A DNA stretch of 11,717 nucleotides. Origin: Bacteroidota bacterium. GTDB lineage: Bacteria; Bacteroidota; Bacteroidia; UBA7662; CANHCV01. A program made the position numbers and the translations under genes. The stretch covers positions 1 through 11,717 of the forward strand of contig JAIYBD010000139.1 of assembly GCA_027488715.1 (NCBI GenBank), read 5' to 3'. Shown piece by piece: positions 1-5,446 of this stretch (within the stretch, counting starts at the first letter, position 1; each line of letters begins with the position of its first letter). The notes under the pieces are model-generated. The model did not search any database. It saw only the letters and a list, made by a program, of their open reading frames with translations, and had not been told where the DNA came from.

Positions 1-467
1 ACAAGAAAGACATCGAAAAAGCGTACGTGGAATTGAAGCCCGAATTGTTGGATTTCTACAACAGCTACGACCCATTGAAGGTAACCGCCGAGGATGAAAA
101 GAAGTACAGCAATTTTGTGAATGGATTGAGTGATGAAGACAAGAAGTTTTTGAAATCATCCATGCATTATTACCAACTTACGTTTGAAAATGTTGGTGGA
201 TTGGTCACTCCGTTGATTGTTGAATTGCAGTATGAAGATGGAACCAAGGAAATTCGACGTTTTCCGGTGGAGGTGTGGTTGAAAAACGAAAACAAATGCA
301 ACAAGGTTTTGGTAACCGAAAAACCAGTGAAGCGTTTTGTTTTCGATCCGTTGTTGGAAACCTGCGATACCGATACCGACAACAACGCGTTTCCGAGAAT
401 ATTGGAGACCGAACATTTCGAGATCATGAAATACGATCCTCCGATGAATCCCATGAAAGGAAAATAA
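1..467 (+). CDS. M1-family metallopeptidase (aminopeptidase), C-terminal end only
   Basis: The reading frame is open from the left edge (first whole codon at position 3) to a TAA at 465-467, so this is the last ~154 residues of a longer protein. A GTG at 27 is internal, because the frame continues upstream without a stop. The residues match the C-terminal region of Bacteroidota M1 (gluzincin) aminopeptidases: a beta-rich segment YYQLTFENVGGLVTPLIVEL, then YEDGTKE, PVEVW and a closing FDPLLETCDTDTDNNAFPR, the last being the typical 'DP..ETADxDxxNN.FP' ending. The zinc-binding HEXXH site would lie upstream, outside the window, so catalytic status cannot be judged. The family removes N-terminal residues from peptides, usually as a secreted or periplasmic enzyme in this phylum. 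Family assignment is by recognition of the tail only. Confidence 0.8.
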   Translation, partial: KKDIEKAYVELKPELLDFYNSYDPLKVTAEDEKKYSNFVNGLSDEDKKFLKSSMHYYQLTFENVGGLVTPLIVELQYEDGTKEIRRFPVEVWLKNENKCNKVLVTEKPVKRFVFDPLLETCDTDTDNNAFPRILETEHFEIMKYDPPMNPMKGK

Positions 468-473
468 AAAATT

Positions 474-505
474 GAAGGCGCTTGTGGAAATTCCCAGGCG
501 CCTTC
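474..505. terminator. Hairpin between the M1 peptidase and the DUF4139 gene
   Basis: An 8-bp perfect inverted repeat, GAAGGCGC at 474-481 and GCGCCTTC at 498-505, encloses a 16-nt loop just after the M1 stop codon at 467. Read on the plus strand it is followed only by a weak T-rich run (GTCTTGG). Read on the minus strand it is followed by AATTTTTTATTTT, the classic U-tract. It probably helps end the M1 transcript, but as an intrinsic terminator it looks better on the opposite strand. Confidence 0.45.
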
Positions 506-526
506 GTCTTGGTAAAAAGTTTATTT

Positions 527-2158
527 ATGAAATCCACCATTGTCATTGCCGCAGCTGTTTTTGTTTCTTTATTAAGTAAAGCAGAAAACACCGTAAAAGT
601 CACCTCCGAATTAACCTCCGTCACCGTTTTCCGTTCTGGGTGTCAAATGTTTTATAAAACAACGGCCAAAGTAGGCGAGGGGAGGTCAGAAATTCGAATT
701 GCCAATCTTCCCGCTGAAATAACAGAGAACTCCATTCAAGCCAAAATCGAAGGTGGGGCAACGTTATTAGGGGTAACTTTTGAAAAAGATTACTTTACGC
801 CGGTGAAGGAATCCAAAATCAATCAATACCAAGATTCCATCGTTGGTTTAGATTGGCAAATTCGCCAGTTGAATGACCAACGAAACGTGTTGGAATTGGA
901 AGAGCAAACGTTGAAAAACAACCAAAAACTGGGATCCACTCAAAATGGAATGTCGCCTACCGAGTTGCGAGCACTGTTGGAGGTGACGCGTTCTAAAGGA
1001 AATGAAATCAAGCGATTGATGTACGAGGTTGATCTTCAAATCAATAAAATAAATTTGAGAAAAAACAACCTTCAAAACCAAATCAATGAATGGAATAACG
1101 TTCCCAGTAAGGTTTCGGGCGTGGTTATTCTTTCGGTTTTGTCTAAAGTGGCGAATAAATCCAATATTACCTTGAATTTCCGAATGCAGCAAGCCAGTTG
1201 GCAACCGGTGTACGATTTAAGGAAAGACGGACGAGATGGAAAGATTCAATTGAATTTTCGTGCTCAGGTGGATCAATCCACGGGGGTAGATTGGAAAGAT
1301 GTTCAACTGAAAATCTCTACATCTTTGGGAGAAACCGACCATCAGTTGCCCATCCTTTCCCCCATGTTCGTCAATTTTTATACCCCTCCCGTTTATGGAA
1401 CGTACGGTGGAAAAGAAATGTTGGAAAATGTTCGGGTAAAACGACTTAATGCTGCTCCGGCTGTACGTGGAGACATGGCCGTTTCCATGAGTATGGATGA
1501 TGCTGAAGGGGCAAAGTACGAGTATAAAGTAGACGTTAGCCAGAATCAATTGAATGCGGAGTATGCCATTTCATTGCCTCAAACGATTCGCCATGGTGGA
1601 AAAGCTACCGTTGTTCCCGTGATGGATTATGAGTTACCGTGCACCATGGATTACTTGAGCATTCCAAAACTTAGAAATCAGGTGTTTTTGATGGCTAAAA
1701 TTACCGATTGGGGTCAATACAATTTGACTCCTGGGTTGGTGAATTTGTTCATTGATGGAAGTTACATTGGAAATACATTTTTCGATCCGACAGCAGTAAC
1801 CGATACCTTGGCCATTTCGTTGGGTAAAGATCAAAAAATGAGTGTTAATCGGATTCAATTGAATGATTTTAAAGAGAAAAAGATCTTAGGATTGACCATC
1901 AAGGAAACCTATGGTTACGAAATTACCCTTCGAAACAATAATTCAGAATCGGTGAATGTTCAAGTTTTTGATCAGATTCCAATTTCTAGAAATGCCGAAA
2001 TTGAGGTGGAGCAAAGTGAATTAACCGGTGCTACGTTGAATAAAGATTTGGGTGAAGTTCATTGGTCGGTGGCGTTGAAAGCCAATGAATCGAAAAAAGT
2101 CCGATTGATTTATTCCGTGAAATACCCCAAGGGCAAGCAAGTTCAATTCGGAAATTGA
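527..2158 (+). CDS. DUF4139 / mucoidy-inhibitor MuiA-like secreted protein
   Basis: The product is 543 residues. I chose the ATG at 527 because it gives a signal peptide directly (MKSTIVIAAAVFVSLLSKA, likely cut before ENTVK); the in-frame TTG at 482 adds 15 unhelpful residues and falls inside the upstream hairpin. Residues ~24-90 form the N-terminal beta domain (DUF4140-like: SVTVFRSGCQ, then IANLPAEITENSIQAKI). Residues ~95-190 are a charged, coiled-coil-like stretch. From ~205 to the end is the DUF4139 domain, with the hallmark SWQPVYDLR at 224-232 followed by VDQSTGVDW at 248-256 and a C-terminal immunoglobulin-like part containing FDQIPIS. The molecular function of the family is unknown; the MuiA name comes from a mucoidy-inhibitor phenotype. 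The signal peptide places it in the periplasm or on the outer surface. No transmembrane anchor or C-terminal sorting domain is evident. No clear promoter was seen in the 59 bases upstream. Confidence 0.85.
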   Translation: MKSTIVIAAAVFVSLLSKAENTVKVTSELTSVTVFRSGCQMFYKTTAKVGEGRSEIRIANLPAEITENSIQAKIEGGATLLGVTFEKDYFTPVKESKINQYQDSIVGLDWQIRQLNDQRNVLELEEQTLKNNQKLGSTQNGMSPTELRALLEVTRSKGNEIKRLMYEVDLQINKINLRKNNLQNQINEWNNVPSKVSGVVILSVLSKVANKSNITLNFRMQQASWQPVYDLRKDGRDGKIQLNFRAQVDQSTGVDWKDVQLKISTSLGETDHQLPILSPMFVNFYTPPVYGTYGGKEMLENVRVKRLNAAPAVRGDMAVSMSMDDAEGAKYEYKVDVSQNQLNAEYAISLPQTIRHGGKATVVPVMDYELPCTMDYLSIPKLRNQVFLMAKITDWGQYNLTPGLVNLFIDGSYIGNTFFDPTAVTDTLAISLGKDQKMSVNRIQLNDFKEKKILGLTIKETYGYEITLRNNNSESVNVQVFDQIPISRNAEIEVEQSELTGATLNKDLGEVHWSVALKANESKKVRLIYSVKYPKGKQVQFGN

Positions 2159-2170
2159 GTTGACGTAATA

Positions 2171-2198
2171 AAAAAATCCCGCTTCGGCGGGATTTTTT
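2171..2198 (+). terminator. Strong intrinsic terminator after the DUF4139 gene
   Basis: A perfect 12-bp stem (AAAAAATCCCGC at 2171-2182 and GCGGGATTTTTT at 2187-2198) is closed by a TTCG tetraloop, 13 bases after the DUF4139 stop. The A-run and T-run flanks make it work in either direction. It insulates the toxin-antitoxin promoter downstream from read-through. Confidence 0.93.
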
Positions 2199-2273
2199 GT
2201 GGGTTAGATTGAAATATTAGGAGGTTTAACCAAAAAAAGATTCTCCAAAAAATGAAATGATACACACAATAAA

Positions 2274-2306
2274 TTTGCTTCGTTTGGAAATTTGTCCTAT
2301 ACTTGC
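2274..2306 (+). promoter_or_regulatory. Predicted Bacteroidota promoter of the toxin-antitoxin operon
   Basis: TTTG at 2274-2277 (-33 element) is followed after 20 bases by TATACTTGC at 2298-2306, one mismatch from the Bacteroidota -7 consensus TAnnTTTG(C). The predicted transcription start is near 2310-2313, giving a leader of about 20 bases before the antitoxin ATG at 2333. No Shine-Dalgarno sequence is visible, which is usual in this phylum. Confidence 0.55.
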
Positions 2307-2318
2307 AGACATATGTCT
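2307..2318. promoter_or_regulatory. 12-bp perfect palindrome at the TA promoter, candidate antitoxin operator
   Basis: AGACATATGTCT is an exact palindrome starting one base after the predicted -7 element. With a one-base bulge at 2306 the symmetry extends to CTTG (2302-2305) and CAAG (2319-2322). Its place over the transcription start is where an Xre-type antitoxin would bind to repress its own operon. The operator role is inferred from position and symmetry. Confidence 0.5.
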
Positions 2319-2332
2319 CAAGTTTTAAACCG

Positions 2333-2824
2333 ATGTTAACAGCCATTGAAAAAATAGAAGGGAAACTTGACAAAGAGATAGCTTCCTTTTTCAAAACAAG
2401 CAATATTCAGACACGTCAAAAGAAAGTTACCTATGGAAATTTCTTAGAGGACAAAATGCTGATCATTGTGGCAATAAGGGCCGGAATTCCTTATTCTCTG
2501 TTTCATTTAATTCAAGATTATACGCCATTCTCAGAAGCAGATTGGGCAAATTTTCTTGATATTTCAACAAAATCGCTTCATAGGTATAAAACTTCGGCTT
2601 TTCACCACTTTAAGCCAATCCATTCTGAAAAAATTATTGAAATGGCAGAAGTTACAAAAGTGGGACTTGACGTTTTTGGGAATATGGAAAAACTTAAACT
2701 GTGGCTTAATACGCCAAGTTTTGCATTGGGAAAATTGAAGCCAATTGAATTACTTAAAGACTCTTACGGGAAGGAAATGGTCATTGGTGAACTCAACCGA
2801 ATTAATTATGGAATTTTGGTTTAA
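2333..2824 (+). CDS. Xre/MbcA/ParS-type antitoxin (DUF2384 toxin-binding domain)
   Basis: The product is 163 residues from the ATG at 2333; an in-frame TTG at 2303 overlaps the predicted -7 promoter element and is rejected. Residues ~43-90 form an Xre-like helix-turn-helix region (IRAGIPYSLFHLI, then FLDISTKSLHRYK). Residues ~105-163 match the C-terminal toxin-binding domain: DVFGNMEKLKLWLNTPSFALG, then KPIELL, a Gly at 146, and a terminal LNRINYGILV that in the family reaches into the toxin active site. It should neutralise the RES toxin encoded immediately downstream and repress the operon through the HTH. Its stop TAA directly abuts the toxin ATG (TAAATG), so translation is very likely coupled. 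Two hand-counted 60-base lines inside the gene have 33% and 35% G+C, lower than a sampled line in the peptidase gene (47%), a weak hint of transfer. Confidence 0.88.
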   Translation: MLTAIEKIEGKLDKEIASFFKTSNIQTRQKKVTYGNFLEDKMLIIVAIRAGIPYSLFHLIQDYTPFSEADWANFLDISTKSLHRYKTSAFHHFKPIHSEKIIEMAEVTKVGLDVFGNMEKLKLWLNTPSFALGKLKPIELLKDSYGKEMVIGELNRINYGILV

Positions 2825-3283
2825 ATGATCGTTTTTAGACTTGGAAGAGAAAAACACGGAACCTCTCTGTCGGGCATAGGAGCGGCTAAAAATGGAGCAA
2901 GGTGGAATCCTATTGGAATTGAGTTAATCTACACTGCAAACAATAGGTCATTAGCGATGGCCGAAGTTGCCGTTCATCTTACTTTAGCAACATTGCCGGA
3001 TGATTACATGATGATAACCATTGACATTCCTGATGACATAGAAATAAAGCATTTAACAGAGGCAGATTTGCCAACTGACTGGCAGGAGTTTCCACACCCT
3101 TCGACTACTCAAAAGATAGGGAGGGATTTTGTGAATGAAAATGAATATTGCGTGTTAATGATTCCCTCTGTTGTTACTCGAGGTGACTTTAATTTGCTCA
3201 TTAATCCCCATCATAAAGACTTTTCTAGAATAACCATTACAAGTGTGGTAAAATTCCCATTTGACAAAAGGATTTTCAAATAA
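2825..3283 (+). CDS. RES-domain toxin (NAD+-targeting toxin of the Res-Xre family)
   Basis: The 152-residue product is the usual length for RES toxins. Conserved features are visible in order: VFRLGR at 3-8, GARWNPIG at 24-31 (conserved Arg26), IYTA with Tyr36, SLAMAE ending in Glu47, and PSVV with Ser115 followed by FNLLINP at 122-128. Arg, Tyr, Glu and Ser are the active-site residues for which the family is named or known. Characterised RES toxins either degrade NAD+ (Res, MbcT) or ADP-ribosylate phosphoribosyl-pyrophosphate synthetase (ParT); the sequence does not decide between these. The ATG follows the antitoxin stop with no gap, so toxin synthesis probably depends on antitoxin translation. 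All key residues are present, so the toxin looks intact. No good plus-strand terminator follows; transcription runs toward the convergent rpsP terminator. Confidence 0.9.
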   Translation: MIVFRLGREKHGTSLSGIGAAKNGARWNPIGIELIYTANNRSLAMAEVAVHLTLATLPDDYMMITIDIPDDIEIKHLTEADLPTDWQEFPHPSTTQKIGRDFVNENEYCVLMIPSVVTRGDFNLLINPHHKDFSRITITSVVKFPFDKRIFK

Positions 3284-3340
3284 ATTTAAGCGTTTTTTTA
3301 CTGGAAATATTTTTCTTGCTAACCTTTATCATGAAACAAA

Positions 3341-3366
3341 AAGCCCCTACCATTTGGTAGGGGCTT
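3341..3366 (-). terminator. Intrinsic terminator of rpsP
   Basis: An 11-bp perfect stem (AAGCCCCTACC at 3341-3351 and GGTAGGGGCTT at 3356-3366) with an ATTT loop lies 22 bases beyond the rpsP stop. In minus-strand reading it is followed by TTTGTTT. It may also block the convergent RES-toxin transcript, but its plus-strand T-tract is poor. Confidence 0.88.
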
Positions 3367-3388
3367 CGTTAAATCAGAATTTTTTATA

Positions 3389-4009
3389 TTACTCAGCAGC
3401 AGGAGCTTCGCCTTCTTCTGTGGCAGGAGCTTCTTCAGCAGCGGGAGCTTCTTCAGCAACAGCAGGAGCCTCTTCAGCAGCAGGAGCTTCAGCAACTGTT
3501 TCTTCAACAGCAACTTCTTCAGCAGCTTCCTCTTCTACTTCTTCTACAACTGGAGCGTTCTTGGCGGCAATAGCAGCAGCTTTCTCAGCAGCAATTTTTG
3601 CTTCGGTAGCAATTTGCGCAGCACGAGTTTTAGCAGCTTTTTCATCCTTCGCTTTCTTCGCTTTGTCGTTCGAAGAATCTTTGGAATCCAACCACTCTTG
3701 GAACATCTTTTCAGCTACTTCCATGGTGAATGCACCTTTCGATACACCACGCAACAAGTGCTTTTTGTACATAGCGCCTTTGTTGGAAAGAATTCCACGG
3801 GCGGTATCGGTGGGTTGTGCGCCAACACCTAACCAATAAACGGCACGATCAACGTTCAATTCAATGGTAGCGGGAACAGTAACCGGATTGTACGAACCGA
3901 TTTTCTCGATGAAACGACCATCACGTGGTGAACGTGAGTCGGAAGCCACGATATAATAGAAAGGACTAGCTTTCCGGCCGTGGCGTTGTAAACGAATTTT
4001 TACAGACAT
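3389..4009 (-). CDS. rpsP: 30S ribosomal protein S16 with long Ala/Glu-rich C-terminal tail
   Basis: The 206-residue product begins with a standard S16 core at ~1-90: MSVKIRLQRHGRK, PFYYIVASDSRSPRDGRFIE, IGSYNP, and a region up to WLGVGAQPTDTARGIL. S16 binds 16S rRNA and is needed for 30S subunit assembly. The E. coli protein is about 82 residues, so over half of this one is extension: a Lys/Ala-rich helical part (~115-150) followed by a Glu/Ala/Pro-rich acidic tail (~151-206) with repeated EEAPA units. Extended S16 tails are common in Bacteroidota, and this one has no known function. The gene has its own promoter inside and just beyond the end of ffh, and a strong terminator. The usual partner rimM does not follow; the toxin-antitoxin module faces it instead. 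Confidence 0.96.
   Translation of the reverse strand: MSVKIRLQRHGRKASPFYYIVASDSRSPRDGRFIEKIGSYNPVTVPATIELNVDRAVYWLGVGAQPTDTARGILSNKGAMYKKHLLRGVSKGAFTMEVAEKMFQEWLDSKDSSNDKAKKAKDEKAAKTRAAQIATEAKIAAEKAAAIAAKNAPVVEEVEEEAAEEVAVEETVAEAPAAEEAPAVAEEAPAAEEAPATEEGEAPAAE
3392..3496 (-). repeat. Degenerate tandem repeat encoding the S16 EEAPA tail
   Basis: Imperfect direct repeats related to GCAGGAGCTTCTTCAGCAGC (plus-strand reading) recur across this interval, encoding successive EEAPA/AEEAPA units at S16 residues ~174-206. The copies differ by codon-preserving and small changes. Such low-complexity repeats can gain or lose units by slippage without shifting the frame. Confidence 0.7.
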
Positions 4010-4035
4010 TGTAAAGGTTTGTTTTTAAGTGAGGT

Positions 4036-4066
4036 GCAAAGGTAAAAAAAGAAATCGAAAATCAAA
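4036..4066 (-). promoter_or_regulatory. Predicted promoter of rpsP
   Basis: On the minus strand, TTTG (4066-4063) and TACCTTTGC (4044-4036) are separated by 18 bases, an exact match to the Bacteroidota TTTG/TAnnTTTG promoter pattern. The start would be near 4030, about 20 bases before the rpsP ATG. The -33 element overlaps the ffh stop codon, so rpsP can be transcribed without ffh. Confidence 0.6.
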
Positions 4067-5387
4067 AGCCAAAAGGCATTTTCATTCCTTTGCCGCCTTT
4101 CCCCATTTTATTCATCATTTTCATCATCTTCTGCATGTCTTCAAATTGCTTAATCAATTGATTTACACGCTGAATATCGTAACCGCTTCCTTTGGCAATC
4201 CGCTTTCTTCTGCTTCCACTCAAAATCTCTGGCTTTCGGCGTTCTTCCGGAGTCATGCTTTGAATGATCGCTTCAACCGATTTAAACGCGTCGTTGTCAA
4301 CCGGTAAATCTTTCATGGCTTTTCCAACGCCTGGAATCATTCCCATCAAATCCTTGATGTTGCCCATCTTTTTGATTTGCTGAATTTGCTCAAAAAAGTC
4401 GTTGAAATCGAATTGATTCTTCCGCAACTTGGCTTCCAATTTCTTGGCTTCTTCCTCAGAATAAGCCTCTTGTGCACGCTCAACCAACGAAACAACATCG
4501 CCCATGCCCAAAATTCGGTTGGCCATACGGTCGGGGTGGAATACATCCAACGCTTCCATTTTCTCGCCAGTTCCCACGAATTTGATGGGCTTTCCTACGG
4601 TAAATGAAATCGTAAGCGCCGCTCCACCGCGGGTATCTCCATCCAATTTGGTTAAAATAACCCCATCAAAATTTAAACGGTCATGGAATGCTTTGGCGGT
4701 GTTTACCGCATCTTGCCCCGTCATGGAATCCACCACAAACAACGTTTCCGTAGGTTGAATGGCCTCTTTAACAGCAGCAATTTCCACCATCATGGCTTCA
4801 TCAACGGCCAAACGGCCAGCGGTATCTACAATTAAAACCGAATATCCTTCTGTTTTTGCTTTTTGAAGGGCATTTTGAGCAATCTGTACCGCGTTGTTGT
4901 TTCCTGGTTCGGAATACACTTCAACACCAATCTGACTTCCCAAGGTGTGCAACTGATCGATGGCCGCAGGACGGTAAATGTCGCAAGCCGCCAATAAAAC
5001 TTTCTGCCCCTTGCCCTTTAATCTCAAAGCAAGTTTCCCGGAAAACGTGGTCTTACCCGATCCTTGCAATCCCGACATCAATACCACCGAAGGGCGGCCG
5101 CTGAGATTTATCTCTTTGGCAGTTCCTCCCATCAAGGTGGTGAGCTCATCGTGCATGATTTTGGTTAATAATTGCCCCGGAGTAATGCTATTCAATACAT
5201 TTTGTCCGGTTGCTTTTTCCTTTACGGAATCAGTAAAGTCCTTGGCAATTTTAAAACTTACGTCGGCATCCAACAAGGCGCGACGAATCTCTTTCATGGT
5301 AGTGGCAACGTTTACGTCAGTAATTTGCCCTTGCCCTTTTAATAATTTAAAGGCACTCTCTAGTCGATTGGATAGATTTTCGAACAT
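4062..5387 (-). CDS. ffh: Signal recognition particle GTPase Ffh (SRP54)
   Basis: The product is 441 residues from the ATG at 5387, which starts the canonical MFENLSNRLESAFKLLKG; the open frame upstream to 5522 is antisense to the peptidase gene and is rejected. The N domain covers ~1-85. The GTPase G domain shows the P-loop GLQGSGKT at 106-113, DTAGR at 188-192 and TKLD at 246-249, followed by GDTRGGAA. The Met-rich M domain, ~300-441, contains SGSRRKRIAKGSG at 390-402 for SRP RNA binding and ends in a Met/Lys/Gly-rich tail. Ffh with 4.5S RNA recognises hydrophobic signal sequences on nascent chains and delivers ribosomes to FtsY and SecYEG. The RNA gene is not in this window. The gene is upstream of rpsP on the same strand, with 52 bases between them. 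A perfect -7 element ends five bases before the start codon. Confidence 0.97.
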   Translation of the reverse strand: MFENLSNRLESAFKLLKGQGQITDVNVATTMKEIRRALLDADVSFKIAKDFTDSVKEKATGQNVLNSITPGQLLTKIMHDELTTLMGGTAKEINLSGRPSVVLMSGLQGSGKTTFSGKLALRLKGKGQKVLLAACDIYRPAAIDQLHTLGSQIGVEVYSEPGNNNAVQIAQNALQKAKTEGYSVLIVDTAGRLAVDEAMMVEIAAVKEAIQPTETLFVVDSMTGQDAVNTAKAFHDRLNFDGVILTKLDGDTRGGAALTISFTVGKPIKFVGTGEKMEALDVFHPDRMANRILGMGDVVSLVERAQEAYSEEEAKKLEAKLRKNQFDFNDFFEQIQQIKKMGNIKDLMGMIPGVGKAMKDLPVDNDAFKSVEAIIQSMTPEERRKPEILSGSRRKRIAKGSGYDIQRVNQLIKQFEDMQKMMKMMNKMGKGGKGMKMPFGF

Positions 5388-5391
5388 GGGT

Positions 5392-5400
5392 GCAAAGTTA
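5392..5400 (-). promoter_or_regulatory. Predicted -7 element of ffh, near-leaderless start
   Basis: Minus-strand TAACTTTGC (5400-5392) exactly matches TAnnTTTGC and is followed by ACCC and the ffh ATG at 5387. Transcription would begin at or within a few bases of the start codon. No convincing -33 TTG was found at the usual distance. Confidence 0.5.
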
Positions 5401-5434
5401 ATCATTTTTGATCGACGGTACGACCACTTTTTCC

Positions 5435-5443
5435 TACCTTTGG
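5435..5443 (+). promoter_or_regulatory. Predicted -7 element of the S46 peptidase gene, near-leaderless start
   Basis: TACCTTTGG at 5435-5443 matches TAnnTTTG, with the ATG only four bases beyond the last base (G5442 to A5447). A TTTG at 5407-5410 lies 24 bases upstream, rather far for a -33 element. It is divergent from the ffh element. Confidence 0.5.
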
Positions 5444-5446
5444 GAC

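Noticed and set aside
482..526. TTG start giving 15 extra residues on the DUF4139 protein
   Set aside because: The extension would lie before a complete signal peptide and inside the upstream hairpin; ATG at 527 is better.
2202..2231. GGTTA/TAACC inverted repeat with an AGGAGG inside, considered as an RNA element
   Set aside because: Only five base pairs with a 20-base loop and no start codon near the AGGAGG; likely chance in A+T-rich spacer.
2303..2332. TTG start for the antitoxin
   Set aside because: It overlaps the predicted -7 element and palindrome; ATG at 2333 gives the usual antitoxin length.
2313..2339. Short ATG-started frame overlapping the palindrome (leader peptide idea)
   Set aside because: It is only eight codons, without a codon-run pattern or attenuator hairpin; the ATG is simply part of the palindrome.
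3392..3496. Short regular repeats considered as a CRISPR-like array
   Set aside because: The repeats are in-frame codons of the rpsP tail, with no unique spacers and no cas genes.
3261..3839. 192-residue plus-strand open frame rich in Ala and Ser
   Set aside because: It is the antisense of the rpsP Ala/Glu repeat tail, low in complexity, and rpsP is certain on the other strand.
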